64,000 nucleotides of DNA from JAFGNV01 sp964612485 (GCA_964612485.1 CAZTFF010000004.1:1-64000), one strand, 5' to 3'. Shown: positions 43,996-54,796, counted from the stretch's first letter. The notes: generated by a model not told the origin, from the letters alone. Numbers and translations are program-made.

Positions 43996-44256
43996 ATGAC
44001 TCAAACAGCCGATATTGAACATGCCCAAAGGATTAAACAGAAATACGAGAATCAACTCCTCCAACTCACCAATGTGGTAGGGGTCGGCGTGGGTTTAAAA
44101 TACTCCGCCGGCCAGCCCACCGGCCAGGTGGCCGTCGTCGTCAATGTAAACACCAAAAAGTCTGTCACGGAGTTAAGCCAACCGGACGTGATCCCCGCCG
44201 AATTAGAGGGCGTCCCCGTTGACGTGCAAGAGGTGGGGACGTTCAAGGCACTTTGA
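43996..44256 (+). CDS. Stand-alone paralogue of the N-domain of the following trypsin-like protease
   Basis: 86 aa. The protein has the same pattern as the first about 80 residues of the next gene: an N-terminal helix, NVVGVGVGLK, a QVAVVVNVNTKK strand and the EGVPVDVQEVGTF ending. It lacks any protease domain. SD AGGAGG precedes the ATG and there is no sign of truncation, so it is a complete small protein. The pair suggests a domain that acts alone as an inhibitor, chaperone or decoy of the protease; this is inference. Next gene starts 40 bp later. Confidence 0.75.
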   Translation: MTQTADIEHAQRIKQKYENQLLQLTNVVGVGVGLKYSAGQPTGQVAVVVNVNTKKSVTELSQPDVIPAELEGVPVDVQEVGTFKAL

Positions 44257-44296
44257 TCCCTTACGTAAAACTAATTCTTCAAAACCAGGAGGCACT

Positions 44297-45319
44297 ATGC
44301 ATTTCGCAGATATTGATCGCGCAGCCGCCATCAAACGGCAAAACCTCAACCACCTTATCAAACAAAAAAATGTGGTGGGCGTCGGCGTGGGCTTCAAAGA
44401 GAGCCAGGGCGTCATCACCGATGAAGTTGCCGTTGTGGTCAACGTTGCCAAAAAAGTTCCCAAGGCCCAGCTGGCCAAAAGCGACGAAGTGCCCCGCGAC
44501 ATTGATGGGATTCGAACTGATGTCGTGGAAACCGGCCGGTTTCTGGCCGGCCAGGTTGCGCCGCAGGCCCACAGCACTAAAGATCGCTGGCGGCCTACCG
44601 TTCCGCCCGGCGTCTCGGTGGGTCATCTTGACGTGACCGCCGGCACCTTCGGCTGCCTGGTCCGGCGCGGTAGCGAGATCTTTATCTTGAGCAATAACCA
44701 CGTGCTGGCCAACGTCAATCTGGGCCAGCCCGGCGATCCGATCATCCAGCCCGGCCGGTACGATGGCGGCACGGCTGCCGACCAAATTGCTACGCTGGCC
44801 GAATATCTGCCGCTGGATTTTGGGGGAACCAACCCTCAATGCACGATTGCCACGGGCGTGACACAGGCGCTGAATTTCCTGGCCCGAACCACCGGCTCCA
44901 GCCACCGGATGATGGCCTACCGCACCTCCGAGGGCGAAAACCTGATCGATGCGGCCCTGGCCCGCCCGCTGAACCCAAACCAGCTCGTGCCCGACATCCA
45001 CAAAATTGGCCGGCCCAAGGGCATCCGCGTGGCGACCCTCGGCACCCCCCTGCAAAAAACAGGCCGCACCACCGACCATACAACCGGCGCTATTACCCAG
45101 ATTGATGTGACCACTTCGGTGGAGTACAATGGGCGCATGGCCAAGTTCACCGACCAATTTTTGGCCAGCGGCATGAGCGCCGGGGGCGACTCCGGCTCGG
45201 CGGTGCTGGATGAGGAAGGCTACGTGGTGGGGCTGCTCTTTGCCGGTTCCGGCACGGCCACGCTGATCAACCCCATCAGAACCGTACTCGATTTGCTGGA
45301 TGTGGAAATGGTGGTTTAA
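44297..45319 (+). CDS. Trypsin-like serine protease with an N-terminal VVGVGVG domain
   Basis: 340 aa. Residues 1-80 repeat the domain of the preceding 86-aa protein (NVVGVGVGFKESQG, EVAVVVNVAKK). From about 95 there is a trypsin-like protease core: His in LSNNHVLANVN, a likely Asp in LIDAALARPL and the Ser in MSAGGDSGSAVLDEEGYVVG. No signal peptide is visible, so it may act inside the cell or leave by another route. ATG 44297 has AGGAGG about 6 nt upstream. It resembles a family of bacterial and plant trypsin-like proteins of poorly known role. Likely co-transcribed with the 86-aa gene. Confidence 0.82.
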   Translation: MHFADIDRAAAIKRQNLNHLIKQKNVVGVGVGFKESQGVITDEVAVVVNVAKKVPKAQLAKSDEVPRDIDGIRTDVVETGRFLAGQVAPQAHSTKDRWRPTVPPGVSVGHLDVTAGTFGCLVRRGSEIFILSNNHVLANVNLGQPGDPIIQPGRYDGGTAADQIATLAEYLPLDFGGTNPQCTIATGVTQALNFLARTTGSSHRMMAYRTSEGENLIDAALARPLNPNQLVPDIHKIGRPKGIRVATLGTPLQKTGRTTDHTTGAITQIDVTTSVEYNGRMAKFTDQFLASGMSAGGDSGSAVLDEEGYVVGLLFAGSGTATLINPIRTVLDLLDVEMVV

Positions 45320-45323
45320 TGAG

Positions 45324-45421
45324 AAGACGACGTCCGGCTACCGACGACCGATGGCCGTCAAGCAGTTTCAGGCTATCGATTTCGGTAGATGGTGGTCTAC
45401 GTCGGTGGCCCGTCGTCCATC
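45324..45421. repeat. Intergenic palindrome of GACGACCGA words (long)
   Basis: Left half with ACGACGTCCGG and CCGACGACCGATGGCCG, right half with GTCGGTGGCCCGTCGTC; about 98 bp with an unrelated centre. Same word family as 29224-29289 and 49244-49290. Confidence 0.75.
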
Positions 45422-45467
45422 GTTCTATTGACAAAATCAGACACAATCCTTTTTCCCCGGAAATTCT

Positions 45468-48017
45468 ATGACCACAACAGATAAATTCAAAAATTTTCCT
45501 AACCCTCAACTGCCGGTTCCATCTGCCGGCCAGTTCAGTCTATTTTTAGTTCTACTAATTTGGCTGGCGATCGTGCCCCTGCTGGTGAGCGGCCTGGCCG
45601 CGCTCTTGCCCGCTTCCTGGCCGGTACTCACCAACAATTTGCTGACGGTGGCTCTGCTGGCGGGATGTTTGCTGGTTCCGCTGGGTGGGTTCACCTTTTG
45701 GGTTTATCGCCGCGATTGGATCGGGATGAAACCCCTGGCCCTGGCTTTGCTGCTGACCGGCGGGTATGTTTTGCTGGCCGCTACCCTGCGGGCCGTAGCG
45801 CAAATACCCGAAACGCCCCACGACCTGCCACTGCTATCGGCCACGGCCTTGCGCTTGATCCTCTTTACCCCCACCATCTTACTTGGAGGCGCGATTGGAT
45901 TAGTGTGGGCCGGCGTACCGCGCAAAGCCTGGATGGTGGTCCACGCCTTTGGCTTTGACCGCCCACCCATCGCCGGGGTGCTGGCGGGGTTGGCGCTGAT
46001 GAGCCTCATCACTCTCGGCTGGCCGCTGACCGGCGCGCTGGGCGATAGTTGGGTATCGCTGTTGATCGTTTTACAGGCGCTGGCCATCGCCCTGCCTCAA
46101 GAAATATTTTTTCGCGGCGCGATCCTGGGTATCATCACCTTTAACTACCAGCACCGCAAAATTCTGGCCGCGTTGGTGACGCTGCTCTTGTACCTGGCCT
46201 TCATCCCCGGCCAGGTTGCGCCCCTGCAAGAGTGGAGCAAATTGGCCTTGCTCATTACGCTACTGCCGCTGGCCTTGATCACCATCGAACTCCGCGCCCT
46301 GACCGGCAGCGTCTGGGCCGGGATTTTGTTGGCCGCCGCCTACCACGCCGCGCCGCGTTTGTTCACCGATCCTCGCGTAGAACTGCCCCTCCTCACCCAA
46401 CCATGGCAGACCGCGGCCTATGCCTGGATGGTCATCGGAACCCTTCTTTTGACGTTGCTGCTGTGGGCCGGACGCCAATTTTTGGCCCCGCGCTGGCGGT
46501 TATCGACGGTGTGGACCATCGCCGCCGCCCTGCTGGGGACGCTGTTTTGCTGGGGCCTCTGGGCCGGATTGTGGAATATAGGGGGCTACCCCGGCTTCCA
46601 TAACGATGGTTTCCTCATCATCATGACTGAACAGGCCGATTTGCAAGACGCGGAAACGATTGACGACCTGATCAAACGCCGGACGTTTGTCACAGACCGT
46701 CTCATCAATACGGCCAGCCAAACCCAGGCCCCGGTACGGCAGGCCCTCGACAGCGCCAGGCTGGATTATCGCCCCTTCTACATCATCAATATGATCGAAG
46801 TCGAAGGCCATCACCGGCGCATGGCCGAATTTGCCAATTTGCCCGGCGTGGAGCGGGTGATGTTGAATCCCAACGTCCGCCCCTATCCCGCAAAAGCGGC
46901 CACGCTTGGCTACGGCGGCACCGGCCCTGTAGACACCGAGGAGCAATGGAACCTGGACCAGGTTGAGGCTGATGAGGTGTGGGCCATGGGTTATACCGGG
47001 CAAGGCATTGTGGTTGGCGGGCAAGATACCGGCTACGATGCGCGCCATCCGGCTCTGTTGGCCGCCTATCGCGGTTACACCGGCAACGACCGACTTGACC
47101 ACGCTTACAACTGGCTCGATGCCTGGAACGACAGCGAGGTTCCTTTTGACGACGATGCCCACGGCACTCACACCATGGGCATTGTGCTGGGCGACGACGA
47201 CAACGGCAATCGAATTGGGATGGCCCCGGAGGCGCAATGGATGGGCTGCCGCAATATGCGGCGCGGCATCGGCAATCCCGGCAGCTACGCCGAATGTATG
47301 GAATTTTTTCTGGCCCCCTACCCGGTGGGCGGCGATTCTTTTGCCGACGGTGATGTGACGCAGTCGCCACACCTGGTCAACAACTCCTGGGGCTGTCCCG
47401 ATTCTGAGGGGTGTGATGACACGGTGCTGGCTCCGGCGATGACCGCCCTGCGCGCCGCCGGCATTATGATGGTGGTCAGCGCGGGCAACGACGGCCCCGG
47501 CTGCCGAACCGCCATTGAACCCCCCGCCCGCTACGACGCCGTCTTTTCTGTGGGCGCGACCGACAGAGGCGGCACCATCACCTTTTTTAGCAGTCGCGGC
47601 CCCATCCCCGTCGAACCGCCCCTGCTTAAACCGGATATTGCCGCGCCCGGCGCCGGGATTCGCTCCAGCGTGCCGGACGACGGTTACGGCCTGGCCGACG
47701 GCACCAGTATGGCCGGGCCGCACGTGGCCGGGCTGGTGGCCCTCATCTGGTCGGCCAACCCGGGTTTGATCGGCCACGTTGAAGAAACCGAGGAGATCAT
47801 TCGCCAATCGGCCCGCCCGGTGATGGTGAATGCCGCTTGCGAATTCGAAGATGCTCGCCCTTTGAGCGAATTATCGCTCACGGAACAAATAGAAGCGATG
47901 GAAAACAGCCGCGAGTGCGCTTGCGGCGATGTGACCGGCGTGCCCAACAACGTGTATGGCTGGGGCGAAATTGATGCGCTGGGCGCGGTACAAATGGCGC
48001 TAGATTACGGCCCATAA
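45468..48017 (+). CDS. Membrane fusion protein: CPBP-like N-domain, I9-like prodomain and subtilisin (S8) protease
   Basis: 849 aa. Residues about 15-345 form a polytopic membrane domain with CPBP/Rce1-like features: LPQEIFFRGAILG (QExxxR where the family has EExxxR) at about 210 and AYHAAPRL later, so its metal-protease activity may be lost. About 380-470 is an I9-like propeptide region (ANLPGVERVMLNPNVRPYPA). The S8 domain follows with Asp in GGQDTGYDARHP (about 519), His in DAHGTHTMG (about 564), Asn in LVNNSWGC and Ser in GTSMAGPHVAG (about 746). Joining an intramembrane CPBP unit to a subtilisin in one chain is unusual. Its end overlaps the convergent HprK-like gene by 18 bp. Confidence 0.88.
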   Translation: MTTTDKFKNFPNPQLPVPSAGQFSLFLVLLIWLAIVPLLVSGLAALLPASWPVLTNNLLTVALLAGCLLVPLGGFTFWVYRRDWIGMKPLALALLLTGGYVLLAATLRAVAQIPETPHDLPLLSATALRLILFTPTILLGGAIGLVWAGVPRKAWMVVHAFGFDRPPIAGVLAGLALMSLITLGWPLTGALGDSWVSLLIVLQALAIALPQEIFFRGAILGIITFNYQHRKILAALVTLLLYLAFIPGQVAPLQEWSKLALLITLLPLALITIELRALTGSVWAGILLAAAYHAAPRLFTDPRVELPLLTQPWQTAAYAWMVIGTLLLTLLLWAGRQFLAPRWRLSTVWTIAAALLGTLFCWGLWAGLWNIGGYPGFHNDGFLIIMTEQADLQDAETIDDLIKRRTFVTDRLINTASQTQAPVRQALDSARLDYRPFYIINMIEVEGHHRRMAEFANLPGVERVMLNPNVRPYPAKAATLGYGGTGPVDTEEQWNLDQVEADEVWAMGYTGQGIVVGGQDTGYDARHPALLAAYRGYTGNDRLDHAYNWLDAWNDSEVPFDDDAHGTHTMGIVLGDDDNGNRIGMAPEAQWMGCRNMRRGIGNPGSYAECMEFFLAPYPVGGDSFADGDVTQSPHLVNNSWGCPDSEGCDDTVLAPAMTALRAAGIMMVVSAGNDGPGCRTAIEPPARYDAVFSVGATDRGGTITFFSSRGPIPVEPPLLKPDIAAPGAGIRSSVPDDGYGLADGTSMAGPHVAGLVALIWSANPGLIGHVEETEEIIRQSARPVMVNAACEFEDARPLSELSLTEQIEAMENSRECACGDVTGVPNNVYGWGEIDALGAVQMALDYGP

Positions 48018-48833
48018 CGTGTCGAACTGCGGTTCAAGCTGGGCAAAATCTGAGTAAGTCATTTTGTAGGCCGGCGTTGAACGGGCCAGCCGCGTTATTT
48101 CGGGGAATCCATGGTCGGGGAGATTGCGGGCGTTGATGAGGCATTGCATCAGTGCCAATCCGGCCTGCGCGCCGGAAAGTTCTCGCACTTCAAAATTGGC
48201 TTCAGGGCGGTAATTGGGAAAAATGATCAGGCGGAGCGGCGGCTCGGACAGCCTGGTGCGGGGATTAAAAAGCGTGGGGTGGATCAAATCGGTGGCTGCC
48301 GCGCTCAGAATGTGCGGAGACGGGGTTTCAAAATCCAGTTGGTTGTTGAACACCGGTCGAGCCGGACGCTTCAAATTCAAGGGGCGCGGAAACGGCTGCA
48401 TAGTGGTCGTGCCGTGGGGAATAAATACCAACTCATCGGTCAAATAATCAAATCCACGCCCCAACAGCCAGGTGGTGAGGGTGGTTTTCCCGGCGCCCAT
48501 TGTGCCGGGTAAAAGTAATCCCCGGCCTTGCCGGCCCAAACCGCCGGCGTGAAACAACAACCCGTCCCGGCTGCGGTCGGCCAGATGGTAGCAGCTCTTG
48601 CCCAGTAAAATATCGGCAGCCGCCGCCGAATCGCCCTCATACAGCACCATGCCGTCCTGCATAAGTTGGCAGCCGGCTCCGGCGTTTTCCACCAACCGGA
48701 ATGTCGTATGCGGGGCAATATCGCCGCTACCGGCAACCTCATCATATAGAAAATTCACAATTTTTTCCGGCTGCGGGCCTTCATACTCTACCATCACCGC
48801 GCTGCCGGCAAAGGATAGCAATCGTTGGGGCAT
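48000..48833 (-). CDS. HprK-like P-loop protein (HPr kinase/phosphorylase C-domain fold)
   Basis: 277 aa. Walker A is PGTMGAGKTTLTTWLL at about residues 109-124, followed by TDELVFIP, which resembles the catalytic loop of HPr kinase. It lacks the N-terminal half and signature region of true HPr kinase, so it is one of the HprK-like proteins that often accompany PqqD-type peptide-recognition proteins in peptide-modification loci. Third gene of the minus-strand operon; about 40 bp after PqqD. Its 3' end overlaps the S8 fusion gene. Confidence 0.78.
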   Translation of the reverse strand: MPQRLLSFAGSAVMVEYEGPQPEKIVNFLYDEVAGSGDIAPHTTFRLVENAGAGCQLMQDGMVLYEGDSAAAADILLGKSCYHLADRSRDGLLFHAGGLGRQGRGLLLPGTMGAGKTTLTTWLLGRGFDYLTDELVFIPHGTTTMQPFPRPLNLKRPARPVFNNQLDFETPSPHILSAAATDLIHPTLFNPRTRLSEPPLRLIIFPNYRPEANFEVRELSGAQAGLALMQCLINARNLPDHGFPEITRLARSTPAYKMTYSDFAQLEPQFDTLWAVI

Positions 48834-48875
48834 AATTTTCCAGGAGAAGCGGGCACGCCGCTTCTTTTGTTAGTT

Positions 48876-49187
48876 TCAGCCGGAGCCGGGCACCTGCACC
48901 ACCTGACCCTGCGCATCGAGCATTTCAATGGCTTTGTGTTTGCAGAAAGTGTTGAGCGTTGAGTGTACCTCGGCAGTGATGGTTTCCAAATTTTGCTCAA
49001 AGGCAGCGGCCAATAAAATGGCAATCTCTTCAACGGTGCGCTTGCCGTCGCATAATTGCCAGATGAAAGAGGCGGTGGCGTTGCAATACATAATGGTGGT
49101 TTGGGCGGGATGGTACAACAGCAGCTCGCCGTCGATTTCTTCCAGCCGGAAATCAGGTTTTTGACGGGGTTTGTGGGACAAGACCAT
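48876..49187 (-). CDS. PqqD-like peptide-recognition protein
   Basis: About 103 aa with the PqqD/RRE winged fold: FRLEEIDGELLLYHPAQTTI, NATASFIWQLCDGKRTVEEI and a C-terminal helix (STLNTFCKHKAIEM). These domains bind the leader of ribosomal peptides. The ATG at 49187 is preferred because the longer frame runs into the palindromic repeat at 49244-49290. It is between the nucleotidyltransferase-like and HprK-like genes; no precursor peptide or modifying enzyme is seen close by. Confidence 0.8.
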   Translation of the reverse strand: MVLSHKPRQKPDFRLEEIDGELLLYHPAQTTIMYCNATASFIWQLCDGKRTVEEIAILLAAAFEQNLETITAEVHSTLNTFCKHKAIEMLDAQGQVVQVPGSG

Positions 49188-49243
49188 AACCTTTTTATCC
49201 TCAATTAATATATTCGTCCCGGGTTCGACCAGGCTTCTGTCCA

Positions 49244-49290
49244 AGTCGACCTCCGACGACAGACCACAGACCACCGAAATTCTCAAGTAC
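49244..49290. repeat. Copy of the GACCGACGACC-type intergenic words
   Basis: Words such as GTCGACCTCCGACGACAGA and CCACAGACCACCGAAA; related to 29224-29289 and 45324-45421, but only one arm is clear. Confidence 0.6.
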
Positions 49291-49317
49291 GGCGCTCAGT
49301 AGTCAGTAGTTTGCTTT

Positions 49318-50466
49318 TCAGGTTATCGAGATAAACAAGCGCGGGCGCACCTTTTGAAACCAGAAAAGCCTCAGCTTTTCCGCCAGGTAGAACGGCCCCA
49401 GAATATACAGGGGATGCCTGAACCAGCGGTACCAAAACAAAGCTTGCGTGCTGTTAAGGCCGTAGTGCAGGCGCAGCCACCACTCCGAGGGGAAACAGGT
49501 ATCATACAACATCTGTCCGGCTCCCTTATCCCGTTGGGCTGTCCACGGAACGCGGGGCCAGCCGTTAAATTCCCGGCCTACTCCCTGGGGCGGTTTGCCA
49601 ATTTTGATCGAAGCTCGCTGCCGCAGCCGCGCCGACAGTGGCGTGACAAAATGAAACAACGAAAGCATCTTCAGCACCCGGGGGTAGTGCCGGGCCACGC
49701 GCTGCCAATCAATCTCATCAACAAATCTTTCGGCAAAGCCCACCAGGTCTGCTACCCAAATAAGCCGGATAGGTTCCCAAATAGTAGCATGGTAGGCGAT
49801 ATGTTGGCAAAGATGCCACAACATATCTTCCCTGCCCAGCGTTTTGGCGGAAACATCTTCCAGTTGAAAAGTGAGCGGCGGCGATGTTAAATCGTCAAAC
49901 GTCATTGAGACCATTTGAAACGACTCAAACAAATTGTGATGAAGTTCCACCGTCACCGTGAGGCCATCCCTTTGCCGGGTTGCGGCGGGCATGTGTTTGT
50001 CGATGCGGCCCTCATCAGGTAACGGGGCGTGGAATCCCAAATCGGCCAGCGTTTGTTGCGCCCGCATCCGTTGCGATGTTTTGACCAGCAAATCAATATC
50101 CCGCATAGGGCGCAGGCCCGGTTGGGGATAGATGAGATGGGCCAGCGCCATCCCTTTTAACACCCATACCTGAATGTTGGCTTGTTGGAACGCTGCCAGA
50201 ATCTCCGTCATCACCCGGCTGCGTACTTGATTGGCGTGACGATGGCGCAGGTACAGGCCCTGCAATTGCTGCCGGACCGGGACCGGGTAAACCACCCCCG
50301 CCGCTTTCAAGTGCATATAAAGAAGAGGCCCCAACCCGTTGGCTTCAGCCTGGGCCGGCACCTCTTTCCAGTTGGTTAATTGATTGGCTTGTTGGGCCAA
50401 TTGCTGATCTAAAACTGGATCAGATGTGGCCCGCGCGCTTAACGTGAGAAGACCATAAATGGCCAT
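49318..50466 (-). CDS. Nucleotidyltransferase-like protein (NTP_transf_5 family)
   Basis: 382 aa. The core VLKGMALAHLIYPQPGLRPM followed by RDIDLLVK (about residues 107-134) matches the GxxxxxxY..R..(D)xD pattern of NTP_transf_5 proteins, with the metal-binding Asp pair. The C-terminal part is helical and Trp/Arg-rich. The family often appears in loci with PqqD- and HprK-like proteins. The ATG at 50466 follows a weak AGGT; a TTG 6 nt upstream is an alternative. First gene of this minus-strand operon. Confidence 0.78.
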   Translation of the reverse strand: MAIYGLLTLSARATSDPVLDQQLAQQANQLTNWKEVPAQAEANGLGPLLYMHLKAAGVVYPVPVRQQLQGLYLRHRHANQVRSRVMTEILAAFQQANIQVWVLKGMALAHLIYPQPGLRPMRDIDLLVKTSQRMRAQQTLADLGFHAPLPDEGRIDKHMPAATRQRDGLTVTVELHHNLFESFQMVSMTFDDLTSPPLTFQLEDVSAKTLGREDMLWHLCQHIAYHATIWEPIRLIWVADLVGFAERFVDEIDWQRVARHYPRVLKMLSLFHFVTPLSARLRQRASIKIGKPPQGVGREFNGWPRVPWTAQRDKGAGQMLYDTCFPSEWWLRLHYGLNSTQALFWYRWFRHPLYILGPFYLAEKLRLFWFQKVRPRLFISIT

Positions 50467-50642
50467 ACGCAATAATTTTACCTGTTCACAAGTTAAGGAA
50501 TGAGAAATGGCAAGGTTGATTCAGCATACCACAGGCTGAACCATTTCACAATTTTGAAAATTTGGTTTTTAAGCTCCCAACTATTGACAAGCCACTCAAC
50601 TTGGGCTAAAGTCAGATTATCCTGATTTGCCGGATTGGACTG

Positions 50643-51179
50643 ATGGATTTACTCAAAAAAGTTGAAACGTTGCTCAATGCCACCGCCCGTTCGCCGCTGC
50701 CCCGGCGCAGGCGGCGCAGCGCGCTGGATGATCACGAAGAAAAAGTTCTGAATGAAATCCGCGAGGCGCTGGCCGCCGTGGAAGCCCAGGAACGGGTGCT
50801 GGCCAAACGCATCAAAATAGAACGCGCCGAGGCCGAAGAAGCCGCCCAGCAGGGCAACCTGACCGACCAACGCATCCACCAGCGCCGCGCCGACGAGTTG
50901 GAACGGGAATTGACGGAGGAGGGCATCCAGGCTATTGATCTGGAAGAAAAACTCCGGGCGCTGGAAGAAAAACTGGCCCTGGCCAAAGAAGCGGTTGAAA
51001 AACAGGTTGACGTGCTGGACGCCATGGAAGAAGAAGCCGCCCAATCTATGGCTGTCGGCGGCGAGACACAGGCGGATACCCCCGCGATTGAACCATCCTC
51101 TGAAGAGTCTCTGGTTCCAGAAGATTTCCCCGACGATGATCCCGACATTGCCGCCCGCAAATCTCGGCTGGCCGGATAG
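50643..51179 (+). CDS. Coiled-coil protein of unknown function
   Basis: 178 aa, highly charged. Residues about 30-130 form continuous heptad coiled coil rich in Glu, Ala, Arg and Lys (LEEKLRALEEKLALAKEAVE), preceded by a basic patch (PRRRRRS) and followed by an acidic tail (PEDFPDDDPDIAARK). No membrane helix, no enzymatic motif and no recognised family. Poor SD. It may be a structural or scaffold protein. It converges with thrS, sharing the hairpin at 51245-51284. Confidence 0.65.
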   Translation: MDLLKKVETLLNATARSPLPRRRRRSALDDHEEKVLNEIREALAAVEAQERVLAKRIKIERAEAEEAAQQGNLTDQRIHQRRADELERELTEEGIQAIDLEEKLRALEEKLALAKEAVEKQVDVLDAMEEEAAQSMAVGGETQADTPAIEPSSEESLVPEDFPDDDPDIAARKSRLAG

Positions 51180-51244
51180 GCGGCTTTCATAAATTCAGGC
51201 CAAGCTAGTTTGATTGGCGGCCCTTGCCTGCGGTCGGAATCAAT

Positions 51245-51284
51245 AAGCCCCAACCTTGCGCTAATCGGTGCAGCGTTGGGGCTT
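51245..51284. terminator. Terminator-like hairpin between convergent genes
   Basis: AAGCCCCAAC (51245-51254) pairs with GTTGGGGCTT (51275-51284) around a 20-nt loop. The T-run is weak, so confidence is moderate. Confidence 0.5.
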
Positions 51285-51314
51285 TGCTAAAGGCTCAAAT
51301 TTGCCAAAACGGTA

Positions 51315-53137
<1,823 letters not shown>

Positions 53138-53138
<1 letters not shown>

Positions 53139-53671
53139 TATTCCTCTCCATTTTCGAGTTCGTCAGGCGCCCGGTAAAATTCCAGGTTTTCTGCTTCTTC
53201 CGGCGTAAGTTGCCGCGCGCCAACGCCCATTTGTCCCAAAAAACCTTCGATGTAGGTCAGGTAGCCGCGCCGGTGCATGCCGTGGCTCCACCGTTTTACG
53301 GAGGTTCTGATCACCTCTAAAATACCGATCACATCTTTGGCGGCCAGGGGGCTGTACTCTTCAAAAGCCCGGCGCAGATTCATAATGATAAAGGATTGCA
53401 CCAGATCATCCATTTTATCCACTTCAGCCGGCTCGGTATCCGCCGGCTTCGGGGTGAAAAATTTCTGATAGGTATCCGGGTCCTTCAACTGTGCGATCAG
53501 ATCCTCAAGGGCCTCGTATACGTCGCCATCGGTTAAATCAGGGTCTACAGTGCCGGCCTGCAAAATACCGGTTTCGGCGTTGGCGATGTACATCACATAC
53601 TTCTCAGAGCGATAATCTTCGGCGATTTCCAGTTTAAAACCTTTTCGTTTGCCTCTTTTTCGTTTAGCCAT
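53138..53671 (-). CDS. Unknown protein encoded between the T-box and thrS
   Basis: 177 aa, first gene of the thrS operon. It begins with a basic stretch (MAKRKRGKRKGFKLEIAEDY), continues with a mixed helix/strand region (YVMYIANAETGILQAGTVDP) and a helical centre (FIIMNLRRAFEEYSPLAAKD). No family or motif is recognised. The ATG at 53671 has GGAGG about 4 nt upstream; the ATG at 53674 is too close. Its stop overlaps the thrS start (TAATG). Because it is made in threonine shortage, it could be a translation-related partner, but this is speculation. Confidence 0.75.
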
Positions 53672-53689
53672 CATACCTCCAAAAATAAA

Positions 53690-53950
53690 AATCCCTCGTC
53701 CGGTTTGGGACGAGGGGCCAATTTTCCACGTGGTTCCACCCAATTTTGGTAAAACGAAACGCGCGTTCTACCCTTATGGACGACCGGTAACGGGGTCAGC
53801 CGGAGCCTTTTATTGGCAAGATAACGTTCCAAGGCTCACTCACGAGGGGTTTTCGGCGGTGTTCGGTGGGGCAGGCTTCCAGCCAATGGCCCGCCTTCTC
53901 TGGCACGACTGCAACCGCGTACTCGTCTCGATCAACGCATTGGGTTATGT
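53690..53950 (-). ncRNA. T-box leader (threonine)
   Basis: The minus-strand leader has the T-box sequence TGGGTGGAACCACG (53742-53729), close to the canonical AGGGTGGNACCGCG, then a GC-rich terminator (53716-53693; CCCTCGTCC) with U-rich tail just before the SD. The 5' part shows GATCGAGACGAGTACGCGG, like the base of stem I. A candidate Thr specifier ACC is at 53867-53865. Uncharged tRNA-Thr should favour the antiterminator and allow expression of the unknown gene and thrS. Confidence 0.88.
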
Positions 53951-53956
53951 GAAATG

Positions 53957-53985
53957 ATTTTAGCATAGGTGTGGAGTGGAGTCAA
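53957..53985 (-). promoter_or_regulatory. Promoter of the T-box-thrS operon
   Basis: TTGACT (53985-53980), a 17-bp spacer and TAAAAT (53962-53957) on the minus strand, giving a start near 53950 and a leader of about 280 nt. Confidence 0.75.
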
Positions 53986-54016
53986 AAACCAGGTAGAGTC
54001 CATTATTTCCGATGAG

Positions 54017-54664
54017 TCAAGTTCCAAATCCTCCTGTTGTTTGAAATACTGCCCCGGTTTCCATATAAAAATAGGCAGCTCTGACTGTTAATATTATTAT
54101 GTATCCCAGAGCAATACCCCATATAACTCGAATGAATATCTCAGCAATGTTATTTACCAATACAGTGAAAGCTGGCTCTGGTGGATTTGCGGCTGTGTGT
54201 TGGTCGTTTGGGGGATTTATTGGGTTTAAAGCCGGTTGTGGTGGATTAGTAATTTGTTGAAATAGATTAGAAATCATTGCCCAGTTATGAACGAATTGAC
54301 TTAATAGAATAGCAAAAACGGCGGCAAAAAGGGTGCCGATGAGAAAATCTTGGTCTATCTCAAATTCAGACAATGTAATGTAAATAATCAGATAAATGAC
54401 AGCCAGAAAAATGAGTTGAAGTATTAATTGTCCAATAATATTCAGACACCCGCCAGCAACAACTTGAATCGGCGATTCGGTTGGCTCTGCTCCAATAGTG
54501 CTATTGATTGAGTTTGGTAGTGGCCTTAAAGCCGGCTGTGGGGGATCATTAAACATCTGATGATTCGTGTTACCAATGTTTTGCCAACTCATAACAATCA
54601 GATTTGAGCAAAAGCCGATAACGCCGGCAATGATGAAACCAATAACAAAGTTTGGATGTTCCAT
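54017..54664 (-). CDS. Unknown AT-rich membrane protein with repeated PPQPAL motifs
   Basis: 215 aa with four hydrophobic segments in two pairs and polar loops. The motif NDPPQPALRPLPNS recurs as TNPPQPALNPINPP and NPPEPAFTV, each time before a helix pair, so the protein seems built from an internal duplication. Composition is poorer in G+C than the neighbouring genes, with many Asn and Ile codons. No family recognised. Its promoter is not obvious. The next gene upstream is divergent and equally AT-rich. Confidence 0.65.
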   Translation of the reverse strand: MEHPNFVIGFIIAGVIGFCSNLIVMSWQNIGNTNHQMFNDPPQPALRPLPNSINSTIGAEPTESPIQVVAGGCLNIIGQLILQLIFLAVIYLIIYITLSEFEIDQDFLIGTLFAAVFAILLSQFVHNWAMISNLFQQITNPPQPALNPINPPNDQHTAANPPEPAFTVLVNNIAEIFIRVIWGIALGYIIILTVRAAYFYMETGAVFQTTGGFGT

Positions 54665-54796
54665 TTGTAAGCCCTCCCTGAGCAGACAGTTGGTAGTATT
54701 GGATTGGAATTATGGTTTTGACGCTCAATCTCTAAAACTGTATTACCAAATTTACTTCTCGAAGAAGCAAAATTCGCCCAATCCTGCTTTTTCAAT

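Noticed and set aside
48000..50466. Complete lasso-peptide gene cluster
   Set aside because: No precursor, cyclase or leader protease is visible; only accessory-type genes are present.
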